Shown: one piece after another, positions 17,673 through 27,479 of the stretch
Layout of the letters: each line of letters begins with the position of its first letter
How positions within the stretch are numbered: position 1 is the first letter of the stretch
Source of the DNA: Promineifilum sp.
Lineage (GTDB): Bacteria > Chloroflexota > Anaerolineae > Promineifilales > Promineifilaceae
Direction of reading: 5' to 3'
Assembly (NCBI GenBank): GCA_020634335.1
Contig: JACKBY010000004.1
Location: forward strand, 124,001-188,000
DNA length: 64,000 bases
Position numbers and translations under genes: made by a program
The notes under the pieces: generated by a model
What the model saw: the letters and a program-made list of their open reading frames with translations, nothing else
What the model was told of the DNA's origin: nothing
Databases searched by the model: none

Positions 17673-20072
17673 ATGAATAACACGCCCGCCCCGCCCTCTG
17701 CGCGTTCCACCGAGGGTAATGCCTCGTTATGGCTTGTCGTCCTGTTGGCCGCCGCTGTCGGTGGCCTGTTGTTCATCCTGTATCCCGCCGTGTGGCTGGC
17801 GGAACAGATCGCGCTTGTGAGTGGGGGAGTCTTTGGCCGTGAGACGTGGGTAGTCACACAAGCCTCGGCGGCGGCCGTGGTTCTCCTCATTTCTCTACCC
17901 GCCGTGGCCTTGTCCAAATCTCCGCGCGTGCGAGCCGTCTTCCAGACATGGACGCTGGCCGGCGTGTTCGGATTGGTGGCATTGCCCGTCCAGCTGGTTG
18001 GCCCCGGGGCGGCACAATCGGCAGCCCTCGCGCAAATCGCCGCCTTGCTCGTTTACCTGGCTCTTCTGTGGCTGTTGGCCCGCCGCGGCAAACCACGCGC
18101 CCCAACCTCACGAGGCGCGTGGTGGCCGGCCGCGCTGGTCGCGGCGCTCATCGTTTGGCCCTGGGTCATCTGGGGAGCCATGGGGTCGTGGCTGGACACC
18201 TTCCTGAATTTGGCCGCGGCGCTGCTTTTCGGCCTGGCTGCGGGCCTAACCTTGCGGACTTATCTGTGGCCTCACATGGATCGACAGGGCGACTCTGCGC
18301 CTCTCCCCTTTTTCATCGCCGGCCTAGTCACAGGACTCACCCTGATGATTATGGGCGCGGCCTTCGGACACAACGGCCAGCAACTCGTCCTCATTTTCCT
18401 GCTGGCCGGATCGGGCTGGCTCGTCGTGGCCGTGACCCGCTGGGGTGAGAACGCACGCCCGGCCACCTGGCGACCCGTCTGGCTACTGATCGGCCTGCTA
18501 GTAGCCGCACCTCTTTTATTCATCGATCCCGAAGAGTTGTCCCTGATCCTCAATCTCGGCTCGCGGGATGTGGGCTACTATGCCTTTCTTGCGACGCTAA
18601 TAGGGGCCGGCCTCGCGCTGTTGCTGGGGATAATCCTCTGGTTGGCGAAAGGACGAGCACCGGGAAGTCGCCCGCTTGCGGCGCTTCTGACCGCCGCTGC
18701 CCTGCTGGGGCTGACGGCCGCCTATCTCTTTGCCGGCCAACCCGGTCGCTACGGCGAGCGACTCTACGTCATTCTGACCGATCAGGCCGACCTCTCGGCC
18801 GCCGCCGCCATAGCCGACCCAATCGAACGGCGAACCTACGTCTACGAAACAATGACCGCCCATGCCACATCGACGCAAGCTGGTATCCGCCGGGCACTCG
18901 ATACGGTCAATATCGATTATCGCTCCTACTACCTCGACAATGCCCTGGAGATCGATGCCGGGCCGCTGGTGCGGCTGTGGCTGGCATCCCGGCCGGAGGT
19001 GGATCGCATCCTCATCAGCCCCGAGTTGCGCCCGCTGCCGGAAACCCCGCCACCGGCGCGCGGCACCGCTGAACCTCCCTCCGACCCCCAGTGGAATCTG
19101 GTCGACGTAGGCGCGCCCCAGGTGTGGGCTGAGTTCGGCGCGCGCGGGCAAGGCATCGTCATCGGCCAGAGCGATTCCGGGGTCGATGGAACCCATCCCG
19201 AATTGCGGCAGCAGTATCGTGGCAACCAGACCGGCGGCCCGGCAGGCGATGTCTATAACTGGTTCGACCCCTGGAATGGCACGCTCTCGCCAACCGACAT
19301 CGGCGGCCACGGCACGCACACGCTGGGCACGGTGCTCGGCCGCTCGGTCGGCGTCGCCCCGGAGGCAACGTGGATCGGCTGCGTCAACCTGGCCCGCAAT
19401 CTGGGTAATCCGCCCCGTTATCTCGACTGCCTACAGTTTATGCTCGCGCCCTTCCCACCGGCCGGCGATCCGGCTGTCGATGGCCGCCCGGAGCTGGGTG
19501 CGAACGTGCTGAACAATTCGTGGGGCTGCCCGGAGATCGAGGGCTGTGACGCCGGCGCACTCTTGCCGGCGGTGCGCGCGCTGCGGGCAGCCGGGGTGTT
19601 CGTGGTGGCCTCGGCCGGCAACGACGGCGCGGCCTGCGCGAGCATCACGGCCCCTATCAGCCTCTATGACGAAGTATTTACGGTGGGAGCGGTGGACAGC
19701 GACGGGCAGATCGCCCCGTTCAGCAGCCGCGGGCCGGTGCAGGTTGACAGCAGCAACCGCATCAAGCCCGACGTGGTGGCCCCCGGCGTCGACGTTCTAT
19801 CGTCCTTTCCGGGCGGGACGTACGCCTACAGCGACGGCACTTCGATGGCCGGGCCGCACGTGGCTGGGGTCGTGGCCCTCTTGTGGTCGGCCGACCCCAC
19901 CCTCATCGGCGATGTTGACCGCACCGAGCGCATCCTGACCGAGACCGCCCGTCCCCTGGGCGACGACTTGCCCGATGCATTACTGTGTGGCGACGCAGCG
20001 GGAGTGCCCAACAACGTCTTTGGCTACGGCCTCATCGATGCCTACGCGGCCATCGTCAGAGCAACTCGATGA
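17673..20072 (+). CDS. Polytopic membrane protein with S8 subtilisin-like protease domain
   Basis: The protein is 799 residues from ATG 17673; a GTG at 17643 would add ten. Residues about 15-360 contain roughly ten hydrophobic membrane segments, an unusual N-terminal half for a subtilase. The C-terminal half is a complete S8 catalytic domain: Asp501 in QSDSGVDGTHPEL, His546 in GGHGTHTLGTVLG and Ser724 in GTSMAGPHVAG, with the oxyanion Asn in NNSWG. No propeptide-like region is obvious apart from about 360-460. It is probably a membrane-tethered, outward-facing protease. Its 3' end overlaps the convergent thiolase gene by 17 bp. Confidence 0.9.
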   Translation: MNNTPAPPSARSTEGNASLWLVVLLAAAVGGLLFILYPAVWLAEQIALVSGGVFGRETWVVTQASAAAVVLLISLPAVALSKSPRVRAVFQTWTLAGVFGLVALPVQLVGPGAAQSAALAQIAALLVYLALLWLLARRGKPRAPTSRGAWWPAALVAALIVWPWVIWGAMGSWLDTFLNLAAALLFGLAAGLTLRTYLWPHMDRQGDSAPLPFFIAGLVTGLTLMIMGAAFGHNGQQLVLIFLLAGSGWLVVAVTRWGENARPATWRPVWLLIGLLVAAPLLFIDPEELSLILNLGSRDVGYYAFLATLIGAGLALLLGIILWLAKGRAPGSRPLAALLTAAALLGLTAAYLFAGQPGRYGERLYVILTDQADLSAAAAIADPIERRTYVYETMTAHATSTQAGIRRALDTVNIDYRSYYLDNALEIDAGPLVRLWLASRPEVDRILISPELRPLPETPPPARGTAEPPSDPQWNLVDVGAPQVWAEFGARGQGIVIGQSDSGVDGTHPELRQQYRGNQTGGPAGDVYNWFDPWNGTLSPTDIGGHGTHTLGTVLGRSVGVAPEATWIGCVNLARNLGNPPRYLDCLQFMLAPFPPAGDPAVDGRPELGANVLNNSWGCPEIEGCDAGALLPAVRALRAAGVFVVASAGNDGAACASITAPISLYDEVFTVGAVDSDGQIAPFSSRGPVQVDSSNRIKPDVVAPGVDVLSSFPGGTYAYSDGTSMAGPHVAGVVALLWSADPTLIGDVDRTERILTETARPLGDDLPDALLCGDAAGVPNNVFGYGLIDAYAAIVRATR

Positions 20073-21324
20073 TCGTGGCCTCACCCTGCCCCACGCCGAC
20101 GCACAACGTCGCCAACCCATAACGCATGGATTCGCCCGCCGCCCGGCGTCGCTTCATCTCGTGCAGCAACGTCGTCAGAACCCGCGCCCCGGAGCAACCC
20201 AGCGGATGGCCCAGAGCAATCGCCCCCCCGTTGACGTTGGTGATCTCCGGCCGCATCCCCAGTTCGCGCATCACCGCCAGCGACTGCACAGCAAAAGCCT
20301 CATTCAACTCGATGAGATCGATGTCATCCAGCGTTAGGCCGGCGCGAGCCAGCGCCTTACGCGTCGCCGGAACCGGCCCCAGCCCCATCGTTCGCGGGTC
20401 GACACCGGCCGCGGCCGACCCCACCCAGCGCGCCAGCGGTTGAAGCCCCAACGCCGCGGCCTTTTCGGCCGACATCACCAACAGCGCCGCCGCCCCATCG
20501 TTCAGGCCGCTGGAGTTGCCGGCCGTCACCGTGCCGCCCTGCCGGAAGGCGGGCCTCAGCTTTGCCAGCGTCTCCAGGCTCGTGTCCAGCACGTAGCCGT
20601 CGTCCGCCGGCCGGATTCGCGGGTGCTCATCGGTATCGAAGACGATGGGATCGCCCCGGCGCTGGGGAAACATGACGGGCACGATCTCCTCGCGGAAGTA
20701 ACCCCTGTTGATCGCCTCCAGGGCGCGCCGCTGGCTTTCCAGGGCAAATGCGTCCTGCTCCTCGCGGGTAATTTCCCCGCCGGCCACGCCGCCCTCGCAG
20801 CTCAACTGATAGATGTTCTCGGCCGTTTCGCCCATGGCCTCCAGCGGAAACAGCGCTTCCATTCTGGGATTGGGGTAACGCCAGCCCAGAGTGGTATCCC
20901 AGGCGGTGACGTTGCCCGACGGGCCAAAGGCGCGGCTGTTTTTGGGCAGCGAGTAAGGCGCGCGGGTCATGGACTCGACGCCGCCGGCGACGTAGACGTC
21001 GCCCTCGCCACTACGGATGGCCCGCGCCGCCTGGTTGACCGCGTTCAGGCCGCTTGCGCACAGGCGATTGATCGTGACGCCGGCCACGGCGTGGGGCAAG
21101 CCGGCCAACAGCGCCCCCATTCGGGCCACATTGCGGTTGTCCTCGCCGGCCTGATTGGCGCAGCCGAAATACACTTCCTCGATCATGGCGGGATCGATGC
21201 CCGTGCGGGCCACGATCTCCTCGATGACCAGCGCGGCCATATCGTCGGGCCGCATGGCGGATAGCGCGCCGGCGTGGCGGCCGATGGCTGTCCGCACGCC
21301 GTCGATGATGACGACATCTTTCAT
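20056..21324 (-). CDS. Acetyl-CoA acetyltransferase (thiolase)
   Basis: This 422-residue thiolase interconverts acyl-CoA plus acetyl-CoA and 3-ketoacyl-CoA. The nucleophilic Cys89 is in INRLCASGLNAV, followed by GGVESMTRAPY, the His in ELNEAFAVQ/NVNGGAIALGHPLG and the second Cys in GCSGARV. The sequence style is that of PcaF/AtoB-type thiolases, so the degradative 3-oxoadipyl-CoA reaction or acetoacetyl-CoA metabolism are both possible. No other beta-oxidation gene is adjacent. The gene is divergent from the HD gene at 21482. Confidence 0.94.
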   Translation of the reverse strand: MKDVVIIDGVRTAIGRHAGALSAMRPDDMAALVIEEIVARTGIDPAMIEEVYFGCANQAGEDNRNVARMGALLAGLPHAVAGVTINRLCASGLNAVNQAARAIRSGEGDVYVAGGVESMTRAPYSLPKNSRAFGPSGNVTAWDTTLGWRYPNPRMEALFPLEAMGETAENIYQLSCEGGVAGGEITREEQDAFALESQRRALEAINRGYFREEIVPVMFPQRRGDPIVFDTDEHPRIRPADDGYVLDTSLETLAKLRPAFRQGGTVTAGNSSGLNDGAAALLVMSAEKAAALGLQPLARWVGSAAAGVDPRTMGLGPVPATRKALARAGLTLDDIDLIELNEAFAVQSLAVMRELGMRPEITNVNGGAIALGHPLGCSGARVLTTLLHEMKRRRAAGESMRYGLATLCVGVGQGEATIIELL

Positions 21325-21481
21325 GTCCTACCTCTTTGTTTAATCCGACGAACACGACAGCCGCTCTTTGCCGCCGCGCGTTCACCGTCTAGAATAGTCG
21401 CATGACTAAACGGATTGTATCCCGACACGTCCATACCTGACAGGGATTAGACGAGAGTCGCTTAAATCGGAGAATAATTTC
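21325..21481. promoter_or_regulatory. Divergent promoter region between thiolase and HD-domain genes
   Basis: On the minus strand, TACAAT (21415-21420) and TATTCT (21392-21397) are candidate -10 hexamers for the thiolase gene. On the plus strand, CGGAGAA about ten bases before ATG 21482 serves the HD gene. No FadR-type operator like the one at 61151 was seen here. Confidence 0.4.
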
Positions 21482-22141
<660 letters not shown>

Positions 22142-22162
22142 GCACCGGTCGACAACAAAACA

Positions 22163-22187
22163 CCCCCACCGGACAGTCCGATGGGGG
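22163..22187. terminator. Hairpin terminator, probably bidirectional
   Basis: A stem of CCCCCA-C-CGGA with TCCG-A-TGGGGG closes a 3-base loop, with one mismatched pair. Read on the minus strand it is followed by GTTTTGTTG, a T-rich tail expected of an intrinsic terminator for the secreted-protein gene. On the plus strand the tail is poor, so it is a weaker stop for the HD gene. Confidence 0.65.
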
Positions 22188-22245
22188 CTGCAAACGTTAA
22201 TAAGGGATGCGCCTAACCGTTAACCGGCCGGGCACAGCCAATGGC

Positions 22246-23019
22246 CTACGGACCCCAGGCGCGCAGGCGGATGGCGTCTACGTATGCGCCTTCATAACCG
22301 TAACTGACGATATAGTCGCTGTAGAAGCCCCAGGAGAAGACGAATCCAGGATCGTCCAGGAAATTCTGGCCCTGGAAATTCTTCAGATCGATCTTGGTGA
22401 AGCGCCACTTGTTGTTGGTGGAGCCGGTATGGGCATCGCAGTAGAAGTAGTACCCCTCATGCGAGGCGCACATCAGGAAATAATCATACCCGTATTCGGA
22501 GTCGTTCTTCCAGTGGAACTGGAGTCTGGCCCGACGCGCCCCTTGCAGGTCCATCGGATAGTCCATCCAGGTGTCCATATTGTCGACGTAGTACGGGAAG
22601 TAGCCGGGATCGTAGCCCCAGTAGCAGCCTGCCGCCGGCCAGGCACTGTACAGGCCGTAACGCTGCATGTAATTAGTGGTGCCCCAGCACACATCAATGC
22701 CTGAGAAATCCCACACGATCCAGTTGCCGTCCGGCCACGGCCCTTCGAAACCTTCCTTCAACAGCCCATAAACGGCATTCGGCTGGATGCCCAGCGCGGC
22801 GGGGGCGTTGGCGCGTGGCGCAGCGGCGGGGGCATCCGCCTTGGGAGCGCCGATAGGAGCGCCGAGCGCGGCCTGAACCTGCGGCCCGACCGGCTGACGG
22901 CGGTCGATCGTAAACGAAATAACCTTCTCCGGTTTTGCCCGATTCTGCGCCATGGCCAGCGCCGGAACCATCGCCAAGAGAAGCAGAACAACGACGAGAA
23001 CAACCAACTTCGGTTTCAT
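22246..23019 (-). CDS. Secreted protein with jelly-roll-like domain
   Basis: The 257-residue product starts at ATG 23019, preceded by AGGAAGG. Residues 1-25 are a Sec signal peptide (KPKLVVLVVVLLLLAM, then AMA-Q). An Ala/Pro-rich linker (about 50-80) follows. The rest is a Trp/Tyr-rich domain with six Cys and the phrases DLQGARRARLQFHWKND and WRFTKIDL, ending in AYVDAIRLR. This resembles the beta-sandwich found with immune-inhibitor-A-type peptidases and other secreted bacterial proteins. No catalytic motif is seen. A surface or matrix role is possible. The low-GC upstream gap probably holds its promoter. Confidence 0.8.
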   Translation of the reverse strand: MKPKLVVLVVVLLLLAMVPALAMAQNRAKPEKVISFTIDRRQPVGPQVQAALGAPIGAPKADAPAAAPRANAPAALGIQPNAVYGLLKEGFEGPWPDGNWIVWDFSGIDVCWGTTNYMQRYGLYSAWPAAGCYWGYDPGYFPYYVDNMDTWMDYPMDLQGARRARLQFHWKNDSEYGYDYFLMCASHEGYYFYCDAHTGSTNNKWRFTKIDLKNFQGQNFLDDPGFVFSWGFYSDYIVSYGYEGAYVDAIRLRAWGP

Positions 23020-23394
23020 GGTTTTCCTTCCTGATTTGAAGTAACGAACTACATGATTGGAATCAGTAACCACGAAGAGACGCTCGCAGAGCGCGTTGGG
23101 GGCCCCCTTTCAGACCATTCGCTATCCTCCCTACCCACGTCTTCGCCATGGGCTTTATTACTTAGTGTGCCTTGTACGACTCCTGTGGAGAGCCAAGTAC
23201 GAAGCCCCACAATACACGAGATTATATAATCAACTACAGAGTAGCCAGGCGCCCCCCTGGAACATGCACTCAGTATAGATCAAAAAACCGGTGACGTAAA
23301 TTAGGCTTTATACATATCATTTGACCCTTGACAAACAATCAATTAGGTAATATGTACATGATCATTCTACTCAGTCACCAAAAGGCCACCAATA
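23020..23394. promoter_or_regulatory. AT-rich 375-bp gap with opposed promoter-like elements
   Basis: This gap is clearly lower in GC than its surroundings. On the minus strand, TTGTCA (23329-23334) and TATAAA (23307-23312), 16 bases apart, could drive the secreted-protein gene with a leader of about 280 nt. On the plus strand, TTGACA (23328-23333) and TATGTA (23351-23356), 17 bases apart, point into the 3' end of the ammonia-lyase gene. A short inverted repeat CCAGG/CCTGG lies at 23245-23260. No open frame here looks coding. Confidence 0.4.
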
Positions 23395-24951
23395 CTACAC
23401 TTTCATTCTCAAGTGTGACTCGACAGATCGCTTAATGAGGCCTTCAGAAACCACCTGTCGGGCGGCCTCGATGTAAGGGGACAAGGCCACGTCCGACTGC
23501 AAAAAAGGGATGCGCTCGCGGAGCAAACGGTAGGCGACACCCGTACCCTCGCCCAAATCCGTGGGGGTCAGGCCCATCTCCCGGTAACGAAAATCGATCC
23601 CTTGTGCGGCCAACAGTAGTTCAATGCCCACAATCGTTTCGACGTGGGTCAGGATTTGCCCCGCCTGGCGCACAGCGGCCGCGCCCATGCTGACGTGATC
23701 CTCCACATTGGCGCTGGTGGGAATTGTGTCCGCACTGGACGGGTGAGCCAGCACCTTGTTTTCCGAGGCCAGCGCCGCGGCCGTATACTGCGCCATCATC
23801 AGCCCGCTTTCCAGCCCGCCGTTGGCCGTCAGAAACATCGGCAACACCCCGCCGTTGCTATCAGCGTCCACCAGCCGAGCGCAGCGCCGCTCGCTCATGT
23901 TGCCCAGTTCTGTCAACCCCAGCGCGGCATAGTCCATAGCCAGGGCCACCGGCTCCCCATGGAAATTCCCGGCCGAGACGACGTCGATTTCCCCGGCCTC
24001 ATCGACGAAAATGATGGGGTTATCGTTAACTGTATTCAGTTCGATGTCGATCACCCATTGAGCGTAGGCAATCGAATCGCGCACCGCGCCGTGGACCTGG
24101 GGCACGCAGCGCAAGGTATAGGGGTCTTGCACGTTGTTGGGGTCATCGCGGCGCAGGAAACGGCTCCCGGCCAGGACCAGCCGCAGGAAATCGGCGCAAT
24201 TGATCTGTCGGGGATGGGGCCGCAAAGCGTGGACGCGAGCATCATAAGCGCGATCCGTACCGTGCAGAGCCTCCAGCGACAGGCATGCCGCAATGTCGGC
24301 CGTCAGAACCAGGTTGATCGCTCGCCGGGCGAGTAATGCCCCCATGCCGACCATCTGGGCCGTGCCATTGAGCAGCGCCAATCCCTCCTTGGCTTCCAAC
24401 TCGATCGGTTGCAGCCCGGCCGCGGCCAACCCCGCGCCGCCGGGCATCGATTTACCTCCAACCCGCACCTCTCCCTCGCCAATGACGACCAGCGCCAGAT
24501 GGGCCAGCGGAGCCAGATCACCGCTGGCCCCCAACGACCCCTGCGACGGGATGCGGGGGACAATGCCGGCGTTGAGCATGTCGAGCAGCAAGCGCACGAT
24601 CGATGGCCGCGCGCCGGAGTGGCCGATTGCCAAGGTATTGGCGCGCGCCAGCATCATGGCCCGCACCACATCATCGGGCAGATCCGGCCCCACGCCCACC
24701 GCGTGACTGCGTACAAGGTTCAATTGCAACTGCCGAACCTCGTCGGCGGAGATCAGGCGATCCTTGAAGCGCCCAAAACCGGTAGTTATCCCGTAGACGG
24801 CCCGTTCCTCGGCCACCAGGCGCTCCACCGCGGCGCGGGAACGCTCCATCCGAGGCACAGCCGCGGGGTCCAGGGCGACCGGCCGGCCGGCGGCCACCGC
24901 CACGACGTCATCAATACGCAAGTTTTCCCCGGAGACAAGTAATGGATCCAT
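23395..24951 (-). CDS. hutH: Histidine ammonia-lyase
   Basis: HutH removes ammonia from L-histidine to give trans-urocanate. The protein is 518 residues. The MIO cofactor forms from Ala142-Ser143-Gly144 in GSLGASGDLAPL, and the catalytic Tyr53 lies in YGITTGFG. Ser82-His83 (RSHAVGVG) occurs at the position that distinguishes histidine from phenylalanine or tyrosine lyases, supporting HAL. No hutU, hutI or hutG gene is nearby, so the pathway is scattered. A TATAAT exactly six bases upstream of ATG 24951 suggests a leaderless message. Confidence 0.94.
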   Translation of the reverse strand: MDPLLVSGENLRIDDVVAVAAGRPVALDPAAVPRMERSRAAVERLVAEERAVYGITTGFGRFKDRLISADEVRQLQLNLVRSHAVGVGPDLPDDVVRAMMLARANTLAIGHSGARPSIVRLLLDMLNAGIVPRIPSQGSLGASGDLAPLAHLALVVIGEGEVRVGGKSMPGGAGLAAAGLQPIELEAKEGLALLNGTAQMVGMGALLARRAINLVLTADIAACLSLEALHGTDRAYDARVHALRPHPRQINCADFLRLVLAGSRFLRRDDPNNVQDPYTLRCVPQVHGAVRDSIAYAQWVIDIELNTVNDNPIIFVDEAGEIDVVSAGNFHGEPVALAMDYAALGLTELGNMSERRCARLVDADSNGGVLPMFLTANGGLESGLMMAQYTAAALASENKVLAHPSSADTIPTSANVEDHVSMGAAAVRQAGQILTHVETIVGIELLLAAQGIDFRYREMGLTPTDLGEGTGVAYRLLRERIPFLQSDVALSPYIEAARQVVSEGLIKRSVESHLRMKV

Positions 24952-24957
24952 GGCGCG

Positions 24958-24963
24958 ATTATA
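24958..24963 (-). promoter_or_regulatory. -10 element for leaderless hutH transcript
   Basis: Minus-strand TATAAT is separated by six bases from the hutH ATG, so transcription would start at or beside the initiation codon. No ribosome-binding site could fit on the transcript. Confidence 0.55.
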
Positions 24964-24999
24964 ACAGAGGCATCGTTTTCGTCTTTTATCGGGCCGAGG

Positions 25000-25005
25000 T
25001 ACAAT
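25000..25005 (+). promoter_or_regulatory. -10 element for leaderless holB-like transcript
   Basis: TACAAT lies six bases before ATG 25012, the same geometry as for hutH on the opposite strand. The -35 region (around 24977) is weak. Confidence 0.5.
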
Positions 25006-25011
25006 TCACTC

Positions 25012-26031
25012 ATGAATTCTCTTGCGGCGGGTTGGCGAAAGATCGTCGGCCATGAATGGGCCGTGCGGTTACTAGCCAGCTCGCTCCTCCACGATCGCGC
25101 CGGACATGCCTATCTCATCACCGGGCCGGAACAGATCGGCAAGATGACGCTGGCCCGCACCGTGGCCCAAGCCCTGAATTGCACGGCCGAAGCCCATCTT
25201 CGCCCTTGTGGTGAGTGCCGCGCCTGTGGCCTCATTCAGATAGACAAGCACCCCGACGTGCGCGTCATCTTGCCCGAAGTCAGCGACCGCGGCGCGCAAT
25301 CGATCAGAATCGACGCCATCCGCCGGTTGCAACAGGACTTGAGTCTGTCGGCCTACGAGGCACGTTATAAGATAGCCATGCTGAAGCGGTTCGACACGGC
25401 CAATCTGAACGCCGCCAACGCCTTTCTGAAGACGTTGGAAGAGCCGCCGAGCAACGTGATATTGCTATTGACCGCCACGGATGGCGACACACTGCTGCCC
25501 ACGATTACGTCGCGCTGCCGCACAATCGGCCTGCGGCCCATTCCCACGGACTTAATCGAAGAAACGCTGATGACTCGCCACCACGTTCAACCCAAAGAGG
25601 CAAACTTATTGGCGAACCTGGCTGACGGCCGCCTGGGATGGGCCGTGCGTGCCCACGAGGAACCCGCGCTCTTGCAACAGCGGCACACCCAACTGGACAC
25701 CCTGCACCAGGCACTGCGCGGCACGGTGGTCGCCCGCTTCGCTTTGGCCGAGTCGCTGGCCCGCAAGACAGATACACTCCCGCCACTGTTGCGCACGTGG
25801 CTCAGTTGGTGGCGCGATCTGACCCTGCTGGCCTACGGCCGCCGGTCGGGACAAACAATCAGCAATATCGATGAAATCGAACTGCTGAACGAGTTGGCCG
25901 GGCAGTTCCCGCGCGACGCCGTGCTGGCCTCCCTGCAACAGACAAACGCAGCGTTACGACAGTTAGGTCAAAACGCCAACGCGCGGCTCGTACTCGAAAA
26001 CGTCATGTTGACCTATCCACACCCGGCCTGA
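25012..26031 (+). CDS. holB: DNA polymerase III delta prime subunit
   Basis: This 339-residue AAA+ protein is the clamp-loader delta prime subunit. It starts IVGHEWAVRLL, has a P-loop-like GPEQIGKMTLAR, a zinc-binding CGECRACGLI motif, the Walker B-equivalent region, and the sensor segment NAANAFLKTLEEPP with SRC in TITSRCR. The C-terminal third is helical, as in DnaX and HolB. Lack of DnaX-type length and domains III-V favours HolB. Its transcript appears leaderless. The next gene follows after 18 bp. Confidence 0.92.
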   Translation: MNSLAAGWRKIVGHEWAVRLLASSLLHDRAGHAYLITGPEQIGKMTLARTVAQALNCTAEAHLRPCGECRACGLIQIDKHPDVRVILPEVSDRGAQSIRIDAIRRLQQDLSLSAYEARYKIAMLKRFDTANLNAANAFLKTLEEPPSNVILLLTATDGDTLLPTITSRCRTIGLRPIPTDLIEETLMTRHHVQPKEANLLANLADGRLGWAVRAHEEPALLQQRHTQLDTLHQALRGTVVARFALAESLARKTDTLPPLLRTWLSWWRDLTLLAYGRRSGQTISNIDEIELLNELAGQFPRDAVLASLQQTNAALRQLGQNANARLVLENVMLTYPHPA

Positions 26032-26049
26032 AGATGGCTAATTGGGACG

Positions 26050-26619
26050 ATGCGAATGAAAGAACGACACATGATGGGCAAAATTGGCGACCTTCACGTC
26101 ACGGCCGATCGGTCAGCGGCGGGGGGATTCCTGTTGTTGTGGGCTGTCTTCAGTTTACTCGGCCGGGGCCTCTATCACCTGCGGCCTCGGGCCGCCATCA
26201 CCGGGGGCCTGTTAGCCACCGGGCTGCATTTCCTGTCGGAATTGTGGCACCAGATGGGTCACGCCCGCGCCGCCGAGCATACCGGGTTCCCCATGACCGG
26301 CATCCACCTCTGGGGTATGCTGGGCACTTCGATCTATCCTCCCGATGAACCCGAGCTGCCGGACGAACTTCACATCGAGCGGGCCTTGGGCGGACCACGA
26401 GCCAGCGCAGGCCTCGCCCTCGCCGCGATGCTGGTGGCGTTCATCGTTCGTCCAGTCGGCCGCACGGCTCTGATGGTGGCGTCGCTGTTCGCGCTGGATA
26501 ACCTGTTCATCTTTAGCGCAGGCGCGTTGCTGCCCTTGCCCTTTCTGGAAACGGATGGCGCCATCATACAGCGCTATCGACAAGCCTATCGCAAGCGAAT
26601 GGTCGTCATTCAGGAGTAG
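26050..26619 (+). CDS. S2P-like (M50) membrane protein with HQxxH instead of HExxH
   Basis: The 189-residue protein has about four membrane segments. Residues 60-92 (LHFLSELWHQMGHARAAEH, then TGIHLWGMLG) align by eye with the first motif of site-2 proteases, HELGHALxARRFG...ixLxxxGG, but the catalytic Glu is Gln68 between His67 and His71. GGPRASAGL matches the GPxxN region, and DNLFIFSAGALLPLPFLETDG keeps the distal Asp169-Gly170. It may therefore be an inactive S2P relative that binds metal or substrates. Several ATG codons (26050, 26056, 26071) could start it. Its stop overlaps the next GTG by one base. Confidence 0.7.
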   Translation: MRMKERHMMGKIGDLHVTADRSAAGGFLLLWAVFSLLGRGLYHLRPRAAITGGLLATGLHFLSELWHQMGHARAAEHTGFPMTGIHLWGMLGTSIYPPDEPELPDELHIERALGGPRASAGLALAAMLVAFIVRPVGRTALMVASLFALDNLFIFSAGALLPLPFLETDGAIIQRYRQAYRKRMVVIQE

Positions 26620-27431
26620 TGAGGGCTGTGACGAATTCTGAAGCCACGCTGGATGCGCTCCTCAATTTTGCTCTCGACGCAACCTGGCAGGCGGGCCGGG
26701 TGACGCTGGCCTATTTCCAGACCGGTCTGGTGGCCGAACGCAAGGCCGACAACTCGCCGGTCACCATCGCCGACCGCGAGGCGGAACAAAAGCTGCGCCG
26801 GCTCATCCAAACACGGTGGCCCGATCACGCCCTTATCGGCGAGGAATACGGCCAGGCCGCCGGGGATGCCGGCGACACCTCTTATACCTGGATCATCGAT
26901 CCCATCGACGGCACCAAATCGTTCGTCAGCGGCGTGCCGCTCTACGCTGTGCTGCTCGCTCTGGTTAAGGACAACGAGCCATTGCTGGGCGTAATGCATT
27001 TCCCCGGACTAAACGAAACGGTCTATGCGGCGCGCGGGCGCGGCTGCCACTGGAACGGCCGCCGGGTCCATGTCTCCCGGGTTTCTCGCCTGTCCGATGC
27101 CGTCCTGCTGGCCAGCGACCTCAACACGCTTGCATATGCCCAATTCGGCCGGAGCGCCGGCTTCCAGCGCCTGATGGAGTCCACCTACATCCAGCGCACC
27201 TGGGGCGATGCCTACGGCTATGCGCTGGTCGCCACCGGCCGCGCCGAGGTGATGCTCGATCCAGTTATGGCCGTATGGGATTGCGGCCCGCTGCAAGTCA
27301 TCCTCGAAGAAGCAGGCGGCACATTCACGGACTGGAAGGGGACGCCGACTATATGGGGCGAGGAGGCCATTGCCACCAACGGCGTGTTGTTCGACCAGGT
27401 CATGGCAATTGTGGGCGAAGGGAGCGCCTGA
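26619..27431 (+). CDS. Inositol-monophosphatase-family phosphatase (possible histidinol-phosphatase)
   Basis: This 270-residue Mg-dependent phosphatase has the family motifs: ALIGEEYG (metal Glu), WIIDPIDGTKSFVSGVP (DPxDGT) and VWDCGPLQVILEEAGG (WDxAA-like site). The F-V-S-G-V-P loop resembles HisN-type histidinol phosphatases as well as IMPases, so the substrate could be histidinol phosphate, inositol phosphate or another small phosphate ester. Start is GTG 26619 or GTG 26628. It forms a tight unit with the S2P-like gene. Confidence 0.9.
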   Translation: MRAVTNSEATLDALLNFALDATWQAGRVTLAYFQTGLVAERKADNSPVTIADREAEQKLRRLIQTRWPDHALIGEEYGQAAGDAGDTSYTWIIDPIDGTKSFVSGVPLYAVLLALVKDNEPLLGVMHFPGLNETVYAARGRGCHWNGRRVHVSRVSRLSDAVLLASDLNTLAYAQFGRSAGFQRLMESTYIQRTWGDAYGYALVATGRAEVMLDPVMAVWDCGPLQVILEEAGGTFTDWKGTPTIWGEEAIATNGVLFDQVMAIVGEGSA

Positions 27432-27479
27432 CCCCATCCTTGGGGAGCCGCGACGTTATGGCGCGTCCGGCCTTTGTGC

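Noticed and set aside
23020..23394. AT-rich gap as an insertion sequence or phage remnant
   Set aside because: No terminal inverted repeats, no transposase or integrase fragment and no target duplication were seen.
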